This document shows positions 26,608 to 35,361 of a stretch of DNA of 64,000 nt, piece by piece (position 1 is the stretch's first letter; every line of letters begins with the position of its first letter). Both the position numbers and the translations under genes were made by a program. Origin of the DNA: Sphingobium fontiphilum (GTDB taxonomy: Bacteria > Pseudomonadota > Alphaproteobacteria > Sphingomonadales > Sphingomonadaceae); assembly GCF_014196635.1 (NCBI RefSeq), contig NZ_JACIEB010000002.1:186001-250000 (forward strand), written 5' to 3'. The notes beneath the pieces were generated by a model, which saw nothing but the letters and a program-made list of their open reading frames with translations, searched no databases and was not told the DNA's origin.

Positions 26608-27744
26608 ATGATCGCCGCCATTGAACCGTTCCACGCCATCGCCATCAGCCGCGAGGCCCATGCCATGGAGGCGGCGGGGCGGTCGGTCATCCATATGGAG
26701 TTCGGCCAGCCGTCGACAGGCGCGCCTGCGGCCGCCATCGCGACCGCGCATCATGTGCTGGACACCGATCCCATGGGCTATTGGGAAAGCCCGGCGCTGA
26801 AGCAGCGGATAGCGGGCCTCTATCGCGAGCGGCATGGCGTGGCGGTGGACCCGGAACAGGTCATCCTGACCTGTGGCGCATCGCCGGGGCTGGTGCTGGC
26901 GCTCACCTGCCTGTTCACGCCGGGAATGCGGGTGGCGACGGCCCGGCCGGGCTATGTCGCCTATCGGAACACGCTGAAGGCCCTCTATCTGGAGCCGGTC
27001 GAGGTCGCCTGCGGCCCGGCGGAGCGATACCAGATCAGCGCGAAGGCGCTGGCGGCGCTCGACCCCGCGCCCGACGGCCTGATCCTCGCCAGTCCCGCCA
27101 ATCCCACCGGCACGATCATCCCGCCCGACGAACTGGCCGCCATCGCGCGACTGTGCGCGGACAGGGGCATCCGCATCATCTCCGACGAAATCTATCATGG
27201 GCTGAGTTTCGACGCACCCGCCGCGTCCATGCTGGAACATGCGCCCGGCGCCATCATCGTGAACAGTTTTTCCAAATATTTCAGCATGGCCGGGTGGCGG
27301 CTGGGCTGGATCGTAGTGCCCCCTGCGCTGGTCGACGCGGCGCGGGCGCGCATGGGCAATCTGTTCCTGACGCCGCCGGTGCTGGCGCAGCGGGCGGGGC
27401 TGACCGCCTTCGATTGCGCGGACGAACTGGACGGCCATGTCGCCACCTATCGGCGCAACCGGGCATTGTTGCTGGCGGCGCTGCCTGCCCTCGGCCTGTC
27501 CAGCATCGCGCCGCCCGACGGCGCCATTTACATCTATGCCGATGTCGGTCACCTGACCAATGACAGCCTGTCCTTCTGCCGACGCCTGTTGGCCGATACC
27601 GGGGTGGCGACGGCGCCGGGCGTCGATTTCGATCCGGTCGACGGCCGCCGGTTCATCCGAATCAGCTTCGCCGTGTCGACCGACCGGGTGGAGGATGCGC
27701 TCACCCGCATGATCCCTTGGTTTCAGGCGCAATCCCAACGCTGA
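26608..27744 (+). CDS. Pyridoxal-phosphate-dependent aminotransferase, class I/II
   Basis: A 378-aa fold-type I aminotransferase. It carries the cofactor region CGASPGLVLAL, the ASPANPTGTIIP phrase, the aspartate of IISDEIYHGL, the Schiff-base lysine in VNSFSKYFSMAGWRLGW and the C-terminal arginine in FIRISFAVS. I start at the ATG 26608 (MIAAIEPFHA), where the family core begins; the frame is open upstream to 26548 but no ribosome site is evident at either. It is divergent from the pyruvyl transferase pair. The amino donor is not predictable beyond aspartate/aromatic-type family members. Confidence 0.92.
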   Translation: MIAAIEPFHAIAISREAHAMEAAGRSVIHMEFGQPSTGAPAAAIATAHHVLDTDPMGYWESPALKQRIAGLYRERHGVAVDPEQVILTCGASPGLVLALTCLFTPGMRVATARPGYVAYRNTLKALYLEPVEVACGPAERYQISAKALAALDPAPDGLILASPANPTGTIIPPDELAAIARLCADRGIRIISDEIYHGLSFDAPAASMLEHAPGAIIVNSFSKYFSMAGWRLGWIVVPPALVDAARARMGNLFLTPPVLAQRAGLTAFDCADELDGHVATYRRNRALLLAALPALGLSSIAPPDGAIYIYADVGHLTNDSLSFCRRLLADTGVATAPGVDFDPVDGRRFIRISFAVSTDRVEDALTRMIPWFQAQSQR

Positions 27745-27786
27745 GCACACCGTCATCATGGCCGAAGGCGGCAAAGCCCGTGTCCT

Positions 27787-28080
27787 TCATTCCCCGTCCC
27801 GACGCGCTTCGCATGATCGCGCCGGACGCAGCAGATAGCGCCAGACGCCAACCGCGTTGATGATGAGCAGTGCGACATTCTGATAGCCGATGCCGTCGCT
27901 GTCCGGTGACAGAAAGCCCCACAGGATCAACGTGATCGACGATGTGACGAAAAGGACGAAGGCCCAGCCGGTCACGCGTCGCCCCAGATTGAGCGACACC
28001 AGCAGCGCCGCCAGCGTCGCTGTGGCCGCGCCATAATATTGCAAAGCGGCAAGCACCCAATCCGCCATCCCGTCATCCAT
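27787..28080 (-). CDS. Small membrane protein, about three transmembrane segments
   Basis: A 97-aa hydrophobic protein that I do not recognise. Three to four membrane segments are visible (VLAALQYYGAATATLAALLVSL, shortened here to VLAALQYYGAATATLA; WAFVLFVTSSITLILWGFL; NVALLIINAVGVWRYLL), and the tail is charged. The C-terminal NAVGVWRYL pattern is reminiscent of small PnuC- or SemiSWEET-like repeats, but this is weak. The start could be 28080 or the inner ATG at 28068, since GGAGA is too close to the first. It is a monocistronic minus-strand gene opposite the MFS permease. Confidence 0.65.
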   Translation of the reverse strand: MDDGMADWVLAALQYYGAATATLAALLVSLNLGRRVTGWAFVLFVTSSITLILWGFLSPDSDGIGYQNVALLIINAVGVWRYLLRPARSCEARRDGE

Positions 28081-28204
28081 TCTCCGCTACAGGGCATAAA
28101 TCTCCGTCGGGGGAGCGGTTCCCCCAGTCGACAGGATGGTGGCGATGCCGGCACATGCCGATTGGCCCTTTGACAAGGGCCTGCATCTTCCCAATGGCTA
28201 GGAT

Positions 28205-29500
28205 ATGACGATCTCCAACGCTCTCGCCCTCCGCTTCCGCGCCCGAGGCTGGCATTATGGCTGGGTGGTGGCGGCTGCCACTTTCCTGACGATGCTTTCG
28301 GTGGCGGGCGCGGTCGGCGCGCCCGGCGTGTTCATCCGCCCGTTGCAACAGGAATTTGGGTGGAGCGCGGCCGATATTTCCGGCGCGCTCGCCATCCGTT
28401 TCCTGCTGTTCGGCGGCATGGGGCCCTTCGCCGCCGCCTTCATGAACCGTTTTGGCGTGCAGCGCATGGTGCTGATCTCGCTGGCGATCATTGTTGGCGG
28501 ACTGCTGTTGTCGCTGGGCATGGCGCATTGGTGGCAACTGGTGCTGTTGTGGGGCGTGGTGATCGGCGTTGGCACGGGCCTGACCGCCATGGTGCTGGGC
28601 GCGACCATCGCGACGCGCTGGTTCGTGGCGCGGCGCGGCCTTGTGATGGGGATGCTGGCGGCGAGCACGGCGACGGGGCAGCTTGTCTTCCTGCCGCTGC
28701 TCGCCGGGATGACCGATGGGCTGGGCTGGCGCGCGGCCGCGCTGGTCGTATGCGGGGCGCTTTGCATCGCGGCGATTGCGGTGTTGGCGCTGATGCGGGA
28801 CCGGCCCGCCGACATGGGCCTTGCGCCCTATGGCGGGACCGAAGCCGACGCCCTCGCCGCCCCGCCCGCCAGCCTGGGCGCGCTGCTGCTCGGCCCGCTG
28901 CGCGTGCTGCGCGATGTGTCGCGCGATGGCGTGTTCTGGATACTCTTCCTCTCCTTCTTCGTCTGCGGCGCCAGCACCAATGGGCTGGTTCAGACCCATT
29001 TCATCGCCATGTGCGGCGATTTCGGGCTGGCGGCGGTGGGCGCCGCCTCCATGCTGGCGATGATGGGGCTATTCGATTTCGCCGGCACTCTGGGATCGGG
29101 ATGGCTGTCGGACCGGTTCGACAATCGCTGGCTGCTGTTCGTTTATTATGGCCTGCGCGGCCTGTCGCTGCTCTACCTGCCGTTCAGCGACTTCTCGCTC
29201 TACAGCCTGTCGATCTTCGCCGCCTTTTATGGCCTCGACTGGGTGGCGACGGTGCCGCCGACGGTGAAGCTGACGGCGCAGCGTTTCGGGGCGGAGCGGG
29301 CCAACATCGTCTTTGGCTGGATATTCATGGGGCATCAGCTTGGCGCGGCCAGCGCCGCCCTGGGCGGCGGCCTGTCGCGCACCCTGTGGCAATCCTATAT
29401 GCCCGCCTTCATCGGCGCGGGGCTGCTGTGTCTGGCCGCCGCGCTGCTGGTGCTGATGATAGGGCGCGGTTCGGGCGAACGAAAAATCGCCATGGCCTGA
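28205..29500 (+). CDS. MFS transporter (OFA/monocarboxylate-like)
   Basis: A 431-aa inner-membrane permease with 12 predicted helices. The N-terminus (GWHYGWVVAAATFL) and FGWSAADISGALAIRFL resemble the oxalate/formate antiporter and monocarboxylate branch of MFS proteins. The loop ATRWFVARRGLVMGM corresponds to the conserved 'F.rrRGlAmG' segment of this branch. AGGAT lies just upstream of the ATG. Its substrate, probably an organic acid, is not deducible. mtgA follows 49 nt later and could be cotranscribed. Confidence 0.87.
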   Translation: MTISNALALRFRARGWHYGWVVAAATFLTMLSVAGAVGAPGVFIRPLQQEFGWSAADISGALAIRFLLFGGMGPFAAAFMNRFGVQRMVLISLAIIVGGLLLSLGMAHWWQLVLLWGVVIGVGTGLTAMVLGATIATRWFVARRGLVMGMLAASTATGQLVFLPLLAGMTDGLGWRAAALVVCGALCIAAIAVLALMRDRPADMGLAPYGGTEADALAAPPASLGALLLGPLRVLRDVSRDGVFWILFLSFFVCGASTNGLVQTHFIAMCGDFGLAAVGAASMLAMMGLFDFAGTLGSGWLSDRFDNRWLLFVYYGLRGLSLLYLPFSDFSLYSLSIFAAFYGLDWVATVPPTVKLTAQRFGAERANIVFGWIFMGHQLGAASAALGGGLSRTLWQSYMPAFIGAGLLCLAAALLVLMIGRGSGERKIAMA

Positions 29501-29549
29501 CCCACGATGGACGGATGACGGCGGCCATCAGTCCCGTTACCTTATCGGC

Positions 29550-30269
29550 ATGAACAAGCCAGACGCAGCCGCCCCTTCCCCTGCCCGTCCCCGCCGCAAG
29601 CGCCGTTCGCGCTGGATCCGCATTCCGCTGAAGATCATTGGCGGTTTCATCCTGCTCTCACTGCTGCTGGTGGTGCTGTTCCGCTTCGCGCCGCCGCCGG
29701 TCACGATGACGATGATCATGGACGGCAACGGCATCACCAAGGATTGGACGCCCCTGTCGCGGATCGACCCCGACATGGCCCGCGCGGCCATCGCGGCGGA
29801 GGACAGCCAATTCTGCACCCATCATGGCTTCGACGTCGACGCCATCGCCAGGGCGGCGATCCACAACGCCAGCGGCGGCCGCATCCGGGGCGGCTCCACC
29901 ATCAGCCAGCAGACCGCGAAGAATGTGTTCCTGTGGCAGGGCGGCGGCTTCATCCGCAAGGGGTTCGAGGCGTGGTTCACCGTGCTGATCGAGGCGATCT
30001 GGGGCAAGCGGCGGATCATGGAAGTCTATCTGAACGTCGCGGAGACCGGGATCGGCACCTATGGCGTGCAGGCGGGATCAATCCGATATTTCCATCATGG
30101 CGCAGCCAGCATGACCCGCACCGAAGCGGCCCGCATCGCCGCCGTCCTCCCCCTGCCCAAGAAGCGCGGGGCGGTCGCCCCAAAGGGCTTCACCCGCCGC
30201 TATGGCAACAGCATCGCCGCCCGCATCGGCGTGGTCCAGCGCGATGGCCTCGACGCCTGTTTGAAATGA
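29550..30269 (+). CDS. mtgA: Monofunctional biosynthetic peptidoglycan transglycosylase
   Basis: A 239-aa GT51 enzyme that polymerises lipid II glycan strands without a transpeptidase domain. An arginine-rich cytoplasmic start is followed by one membrane anchor (residues 28-46). The catalytic glutamate lies in AAEDSQFCTHHGFD, and the other GT51 motifs are RGGSTISQQTAKNVFLW, KRRIMEVYLNVAETG and AARIAAVLPLPK. Length and layout match MtgA. A terminator follows at once. Confidence 0.96.
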   Translation: MNKPDAAAPSPARPRRKRRSRWIRIPLKIIGGFILLSLLLVVLFRFAPPPVTMTMIMDGNGITKDWTPLSRIDPDMARAAIAAEDSQFCTHHGFDVDAIARAAIHNASGGRIRGGSTISQQTAKNVFLWQGGGFIRKGFEAWFTVLIEAIWGKRRIMEVYLNVAETGIGTYGVQAGSIRYFHHGAASMTRTEAARIAAVLPLPKKRGAVAPKGFTRRYGNSIAARIGVVQRDGLDACLK

Positions 30270-30270
30270 A

Positions 30271-30299
30271 AAAGGGCGGGGTTTTGCGCCCCGCCCTTT
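30271..30299. terminator. Bidirectional terminator between mtgA and the TonB receptor gene
   Basis: AAAGGGCGGGG and CCCCGCCCTTT pair over 11 bp around a short TTTTGCG loop. The stem's own A and T ends can serve as tails for both converging genes, although the plus-strand T-run is short. Confidence 0.8.
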
Positions 30300-30324
30300 C
30301 TCTGGATATTGACCTGACCGACGA

Positions 30325-32865
30325 TCAGAAACTGACGTGCAGCGAGCCGGAAACGGCGCGCGGCGATCCGATCTGCACGAAGCCGGGGCTGCCATAAGCG
30401 CCGCTCGACAGGGTGAGCGACTGGTTCAGGCCGCCGCCGAAACCGCCGACATAGAATTTGTCGAACAGGTTGCTGACGTTGAGCTGGAACCAGGTGTTCT
30501 TGGCGCCCCAACGCTCGAGCGAGATGCGCGCGTCAAGATCGACCAACGTGTAGGCAGGAGCGGCCGCGCCGTAGATTTCGACCGGCGCCGCAGTGGTGCC
30601 GCGATAGGTCGGCAGGTTGGTGTCGTAAACATAACGCTTGCCGGTACGCTTGGCCTGGACGCCGATGGTGACGCCTTCGAAGTTGACCTCCGCACGCCCA
30701 CCCAGCGTGTAGACCGGGGCGCCCGATTCACGTTTGCCGGCGGTCGGGGCATAGATGGTCGTTCCGTCCAGAACGCCGATCGCGATATCATCCTTGATCT
30801 TCGATTTCAGGTACGAACCGAAGGCGTAGAGGGTGAAATATTCGATCGGCGAGTAGCTGATGCTGCCATCGATGCCGTATTTTTCGACCTTGCCAAGGTT
30901 GCGATAGACGCTCGCGTTCAGCTCCGGATCATAGGAGGACGCGAGCCTGTTCTCGTAATTGGTGTACCAGAGCGAGAACTGGGCCTGGAGGCGCGAAGTG
31001 GTGTAGCGTGCACCCAGGTCGAAGCTGTCGGTGGTTTCCGGCGACGGATTGGCGCCATCGGTGTCGCGGGCAAAGAAGAAGGCGTTGTAGAGCGAGTCGG
31101 TGCCCGGCACAGACAGACCCTTCGAATAGTTCCAGAACACGGCGGCCTGCGGCGTGATCTTGTAATTCAGGCCGACGCTGGGGAGCAGCTTGTCATATTT
31201 GTAGGTGCGTTCCTGCGCAGCCGCCCAGGTCGGACGCAGGGTGGCGATGTTCGACGGGATATCAACGCCCGAGCCGAAACATTCAACGAAGCCCGACGCG
31301 CTGCTGGTCATGCAGTTATTGTCCAGCTTGCGCTTGAAGAAGGGCGCGCGCAGCCCCGCTTGGACGGTGAGCGCCTCGTCAAAGAACTTGCCCAGATATT
31401 CGGCGGAGAACTGGTGCAGGATAGCATAGGACAGACGATCACGCTTCTGGAGCACGTTGCCGGCAACGTCGAGCTGCGGATCGTCGACCGGGAACACGTC
31501 CAGCGCTTCGCCGGTGTTGCCAAGCAGGCCGACCTGACCGGTCTGGCGGTGACGGCCATGATCGAAGGTATAGGCGACGCGGACGCGCTGCGTGTCGCTG
31601 ATGTCGTAGCGCAGCGAACTGATCACCGCGAAGCGATGGGTCTGGGTCTGGCTGGGCGCCAGCACGTTGACTTGATCGAGGATGTCGCCGTCACCATTGA
31701 TGTCGCGACCGAAATAGGGCGCGCCGCCGAAATAGCCGGCGACATTGGTCACCCCCGCACCGCTGTCGAGATCAAAAAAACCTTCGCGCGCGGCCGCAGT
31801 GCCGCCGCCGTTCGCCTTCACATATTGATAGCTGGGATCGACCGTCAGGATCAGGCCGTCCGCCAGCGTGAAGCGCGAGTTGATGCGGATGTTGCCGGTG
31901 TTCGAAGGATTGAAGCGATAGTCGAACACGGTGCCGCAGCTACCCGCCGAGTCCGCAACGCCTGAGACACCGGTCGGGACCGTGCAGGGAGCGAGCGTGT
32001 AGAAGCGCTCATCCTTGTTCATCGGATAGCGGTTGCTGGAGTTGGGGCCAACAACGCGACCCTGATCGGTGTCCGTGCGCAGCGGCAGCGAGCCGAAGAA
32101 GTTGTTCCGGTTGGCGTTATAATGGCCGGCGATCGAGACGAAGTCGCCATTGCTGCCGATCGGCTGGTAGATCTTGGCGTTATATTGCTGCTTGTCGATC
32201 TGGCCGAAATTGTTGAACACATTGTCGTTGCGCGTGGTCGAGGCGGAGAACCACGCCTTGGTGCCGAAGGGCGTAAACACGCCGGTTTCGACCAGGCCGA
32301 ACAGGCGGAAAAAATCATATTCGCCGGCCGCGCCGACCATCGTTACCCTGAAATCGTCCGAACCGTTCATCGAACGATAGTTGACCGTGCCGCCCGAGGC
32401 CGCCGCCGTCGGACTGTCGACATCGGTCGAACCCAGGTTGACGTTGATTTCCTCGATCAGTTCCGGATCGAGTTGCTGGTTGGAATAGATCGCATAGTTG
32501 CCGGTATCGTTGAGCGGCATACCATCGAACGTCAGCGAAACGCGATCCGGACCAAAGCCGCGAATGTTGAGCGTGCCGCCCGCCGAGCCATAAGGGTCGT
32601 TGTTGGTGAAGCTGACGCCCGGGATCAGGTTGATTGCGTTCAGGATGGTGTTGCCCGAACCCTGCTTGGCGATGATTTCCTGGGTCAGAACACCCTTCGC
32701 CTTGGTGGTGTCCGGCAGGACGACGCCGTCAATACCGGCGTTGACCTTGGCACCCGTGACGATGATCGTGTCTTCGAAATCTTGCGAGCCGGTCGACTGT
32801 GCGAAGGCGGCGGCGGGTGCGGCCATCGCGATCAGCGCGGCGCTGCACTTGAGAAACTGCTTCAT
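30325..32865 (-). CDS. TonB-dependent outer-membrane receptor
   Basis: An 846-aa receptor. It has a signal peptide (KCSAALIAMAAPAAAFA-Q), a TonB-box-like DTIIVTGAKV, then a plug domain with GGTLNIRGFGPDRVSLTFDG (shortened: GGTLNIRGFGPDRV) and TVNYRSMNG at its end. A 22-strand-type barrel follows, ending in the classical aromatic GSLHVSF. AAGGG lies about 8 nt before the ATG. There is no STN domain. It is monocistronic between two terminator hairpins, so no neighbour hints at the ligand. Confidence 0.93.
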   Translation of the reverse strand: MKQFLKCSAALIAMAAPAAAFAQSTGSQDFEDTIIVTGAKVNAGIDGVVLPDTTKAKGVLTQEIIAKQGSGNTILNAINLIPGVSFTNNDPYGSAGGTLNIRGFGPDRVSLTFDGMPLNDTGNYAIYSNQQLDPELIEEINVNLGSTDVDSPTAAASGGTVNYRSMNGSDDFRVTMVGAAGEYDFFRLFGLVETGVFTPFGTKAWFSASTTRNDNVFNNFGQIDKQQYNAKIYQPIGSNGDFVSIAGHYNANRNNFFGSLPLRTDTDQGRVVGPNSSNRYPMNKDERFYTLAPCTVPTGVSGVADSAGSCGTVFDYRFNPSNTGNIRINSRFTLADGLILTVDPSYQYVKANGGGTAAAREGFFDLDSGAGVTNVAGYFGGAPYFGRDINGDGDILDQVNVLAPSQTQTHRFAVISSLRYDISDTQRVRVAYTFDHGRHRQTGQVGLLGNTGEALDVFPVDDPQLDVAGNVLQKRDRLSYAILHQFSAEYLGKFFDEALTVQAGLRAPFFKRKLDNNCMTSSASGFVECFGSGVDIPSNIATLRPTWAAAQERTYKYDKLLPSVGLNYKITPQAAVFWNYSKGLSVPGTDSLYNAFFFARDTDGANPSPETTDSFDLGARYTTSRLQAQFSLWYTNYENRLASSYDPELNASVYRNLGKVEKYGIDGSISYSPIEYFTLYAFGSYLKSKIKDDIAIGVLDGTTIYAPTAGKRESGAPVYTLGGRAEVNFEGVTIGVQAKRTGKRYVYDTNLPTYRGTTAAPVEIYGAAAPAYTLVDLDARISLERWGAKNTWFQLNVSNLFDKFYVGGFGGGLNQSLTLSSGAYGSPGFVQIGSPRAVSGSLHVSF

Positions 32866-33168
32866 ATTACCCTTGTCCCTTTTTCAAGAGCGGCGCGGGG
32901 GTGCGCCCTGGCTTTACCGATCAAGCCGGGGCAGCGTCTGGCGACCTGGGGCGACAGTTCTGTGATGCTCTGGTGGCGCTTTTGCTACAGTGCATCGCCT
33001 GCAGTGCCACAATGGAGGGGGACGCGATCCGGCCCAGCGGAATCACCGGCCAGCATATCCACAAATATTTGTTTTTATTTGATATTATAGGGGATCGCGA
33101 ACCCCGGCGAGCGGTGATGCAGATTTGCAACACAGCAGGATATTTTGTGCAGGCGCGGCATTGACGCA
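32866..33168. other. Long upstream region of the TonB receptor gene
   Basis: About 300 nt without a credible gene. It contains an AT-rich block with the perfect 12-bp palindrome ACAAATATTTGT (33061-33072) and, on the minus strand, a TATAAT (33087-33092 region) that could be a -10. No riboswitch fold was recognised. Confidence 0.4.
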
Positions 33169-33201
33169 AAAGGGGCCGGCAGAGACTGCCGACCCCTTTT
33201 C
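33169..33201 (-). terminator. Terminator after clpX
   Basis: AAAAGGGGCCGGCAG and CTGCCGACCCCTTTT pair with one mismatch around AGA. Read on the minus strand, the stem ends in CCCCTTTTG, a short T-run. It lies 30 nt after the clpX stop. Confidence 0.8.
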
Positions 33202-33230
33202 TGGCCTTCCGTTACGGAAAGGCAGCTTTG

Positions 33231-34499
33231 TCAGGCGGCGTCGCCCGCCCGCTTTTCCGTCTCGCTGAACACGCGAATCGGTTCCTTGGTGCCCGCAACG
33301 ACATCCTTGTCGACCACCACTTCGCCCACGCCCTGCATGGAGGGCAGGTCGAACATGGTGTCGAGCAGGATCGCTTCCAGGATCGAGCGGAGGCCCCGCG
33401 CGCCGGTCTTGCGTTCGATCGCCTTCTTCGCGATCGCAGTCAGCGCGTCGTCGGTGAAGCTCAGTTCGACATTTTCCATGTCGAACAGCTTGGCATATTG
33501 CTTGACCAGCGCATTTTTGGGCTCGACCAAAATCTTGACCAGCGCGGTCACGTCCAGATCCTCGAGCGTCGCGATGACGGGCAGGCGGCCGACAAATTCG
33601 GGAATCAGACCGAATTTGAGCAGATCCTCCGGCTCGCTCTGACGCAGCAATTCGCCGGTCTTGCGCTCCTCCGGCGCGGCGACATGGGCGCCAAAGCCGA
33701 TGGACTTGGCCTCCAGCCGGTCGCCGATGATCTTTTCCAGACCCGCGAAAGCGCCGCCGCAGATGAACAGAATGTTGGTCGTGTCGACCTGAAGAAATTC
33801 CTGCTGCGGATGCTTGCGCCCGCCCTGCGGCGGAACGCTGGCGGTGGTGCCTTCCATCAGCTTCAGGAGCGCCTGTTGCACGCCCTCGCCCGACACGTCG
33901 CGGGTGATGGAGGGATTTTCCGCCTTGCGGCTGATCTTGTCGATCTCGTCGATATAGACGATGCCGCGCTGCGCCTTTTCGACATTATAGTCGGACGCCT
34001 GAAGCAGCTTCAAAATGATGTTTTCCACGTCCTCGCCGACATAGCCGGCTTCGGTCAGCGTGGTGGCGTCGGCCATGGTGAAGGGAACGTCGAACGTCTT
34101 GGCCAGCGTCTGCGCCAGCAAGGTCTTGCCGCAGCCGGTGGGGCCGACAAGCAGGATGTTCGACTTGGCCAGTTCCACCTCGCCGGGGCGCGAACCGTGG
34201 TTCAGGCGCTTATAGTGATTGTGGACCGCGACCGACAGGACGCGCTTGGCGCGGTTCTGGCCGATGACATAATCGTCCAGCACGTCGCAGATTTCCTGCG
34301 GAGTGGGAACGCCGCCATCCTTCTTGCCGACAAGGCCGCCCTTGGTCTCTTCGCGAATGATGTCGTTGCACAGTTCGACGCATTCATCGCAGATGAATAC
34401 GGTCGGCCCCGCGATCAGCTTGCGCACTTCATGCTGCGATTTGCCGCAGAAGGAGCAGTAGAGCGTGCTCTTGGAATCGGAGCCGGTCAGCTTGGTCAT
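33231..34499 (-). CDS. clpX: ATP-dependent Clp protease ATP-binding subunit ClpX
   Basis: A 422-aa AAA+ unfoldase that recognises tagged substrates and feeds them to ClpP. The N-terminal zinc-binding domain has CSFCGKS and CDECVELC. The AAA+ core shows Walker A GPTGCGKT, the pore loop GYVGED, Walker B VYIDEIDK and the RKH loop (GGRKHPQ). The tripeptide for docking on ClpP lies later in the core. AAGGAAG stands before the ATG. It is downstream of clpP with a 133-nt gap containing a very stable hairpin. Confidence 0.98.
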   Translation of the reverse strand: MTKLTGSDSKSTLYCSFCGKSQHEVRKLIAGPTVFICDECVELCNDIIREETKGGLVGKKDGGVPTPQEICDVLDDYVIGQNRAKRVLSVAVHNHYKRLNHGSRPGEVELAKSNILLVGPTGCGKTLLAQTLAKTFDVPFTMADATTLTEAGYVGEDVENIILKLLQASDYNVEKAQRGIVYIDEIDKISRKAENPSITRDVSGEGVQQALLKLMEGTTASVPPQGGRKHPQQEFLQVDTTNILFICGGAFAGLEKIIGDRLEAKSIGFGAHVAAPEERKTGELLRQSEPEDLLKFGLIPEFVGRLPVIATLEDLDVTALVKILVEPKNALVKQYAKLFDMENVELSFTDDALTAIAKKAIERKTGARGLRSILEAILLDTMFDLPSMQGVGEVVVDKDVVAGTKEPIRVFSETEKRAGDAA

Positions 34500-34576
34500 C
34501 TATTTCTTCCTTCCCGGCGATCTGGCCGAATTGCCGCAATGGGCCGGGATATTTTTAGTCCAAATTACATCTTAGA

Positions 34577-34621
34577 CCGCGCCGGCCCATTTTCACAAGA
34601 GGCGAAAATGGGCCGGCGCGG
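34577..34621 (-). repeat. Perfect 18-bp inverted repeat between clpP and clpX
   Basis: The arms CCGCGCCGGCCCATTTTC and GAAAATGGGCCGGCGCGG are exact complements separated by 9 nt. No T-run follows on either strand. It starts 11 nt after the clpP stop and ends 77 nt before the clpX start. In the mRNA it would be a very stable stem, suited to attenuation, processing or 3'-end protection of the clpP message. Confidence 0.85.
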
Positions 34622-34632
34622 CAAAGCTTTCG

Positions 34633-35268
34633 TCAGGCGTCGGCCGCTTCGACGGCGCCGGGACGGCGATCGAACACTTCGTCGACCAGACCGAATGCCT
34701 TGGCTTCGTCCGCTTCCAGAAAGGTGTCGCGGTCCATGGCGCGCTCCACCGCCTCCAGCGTCTGGCCCGTATATTGGACATAAAGATCGTTGAGGCGGCG
34801 GCGGATACGCAGGATTTCCTTCGCCTGAATCTCGATGTCCGACGCCATGCCCTGCGCCCCGCCCGAAGGCTGATGAACCATGATCCGCGCGTTGGACAGG
34901 GCGATGCGTTTGCCCGGTTCGCCCGCAGCGAGCAGGAAGCTGCCCATCGAGGCGGCCTGACCGATGCAGACGGTGCCGACCTGGGGCCGGATATATTTCA
35001 TCGTGTCGTGGATCGCCATGCCGGCCGTCACCACGCCGCCGGGCGAGTTGATGTACATCCAGATGTCCTTCTTCGGATTTTCCGATTCCAGGAACAGCAA
35101 CTGGGCGACGATCAGCGACGCCATATGATCTTCCACCTGGCCGGTGATGAAGATGATCCGTTCGCGCAGCAGGCGCGAATAGATGTCGAAGCTGCGCTCG
35201 CCACGATTCGACTGTTCGATGACGATGGGAACCAGCGCGGCCATGGGGTCAGACATGATATTGGTCAT
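34633..35268 (-). CDS. clpP: ATP-dependent Clp protease proteolytic subunit
   Basis: A 211-aa serine peptidase forming the tetradecameric ClpP chamber. The catalytic serine is in [14 protein letters not shown], the histidine in [10 protein letters not shown] and the aspartate in the later AMDRDTFL region. [15 protein letters not shown] near the N-terminus is typical. I prefer the ATG at 35268 (MTNIMSDPM), with GGAAAAGAG upstream, over the in-frame extension to 35319. It is followed by clpX and preceded by an RpoH-like promoter candidate. Confidence 0.97.
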   Translation of the reverse strand: MTNIMSDPMAALVPIVIEQSNRGERSFDIYSRLLRERIIFITGQVEDHMASLIVAQLLFLESENPKKDIWMYINSPGGVVTAGMAIHDTMKYIRPQVGTVCIGQAASMGSFLLAAGEPGKRIALSNARIMVHQPSGGAQGMASDIEIQAKEILRIRRRLNDLYVQYTGQTLEAVERAMDRDTFLEADEAKAFGLVDEVFDRRPGAVEAADA

Positions 35269-35307
35269 TGTGCTCTTTTCCGGGGTAAGTGCTTTTGCCC
35301 ATGTCCT

Positions 35308-35336
35308 ACATCGGCACAAAAGGCCGATGGTTCAAG
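35308..35336 (-). promoter_or_regulatory. Candidate heat-shock (RpoH) promoter of clpP
   Basis: On the minus strand, CTTGAA (35336-35331) is followed by CCGATGT (35314-35308), giving CTTG-N18-CCGATGT. This is close to the alphaproteobacterial sigma32 pattern CTTG-N17/18-CYTATNT as I remember it. It lies 39 nt upstream of the clpP start, a sensible distance for a protease known to be heat-inducible. Confidence 0.55.
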
Positions 35337-35361
35337 GGGGGAAGAGTCCGCGTTCGCCCAA

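Noticed and set aside
32866..33168. Cobalamin or other riboswitch before the TonB receptor gene
   Set aside because: No B12-box-like or other conserved riboswitch core could be found by eye.
34577..34621. Standard rho-independent terminator for clpP
   Set aside because: The stem is perfect but has no T-run on the minus strand, so I recorded it as an inverted repeat of unknown function.
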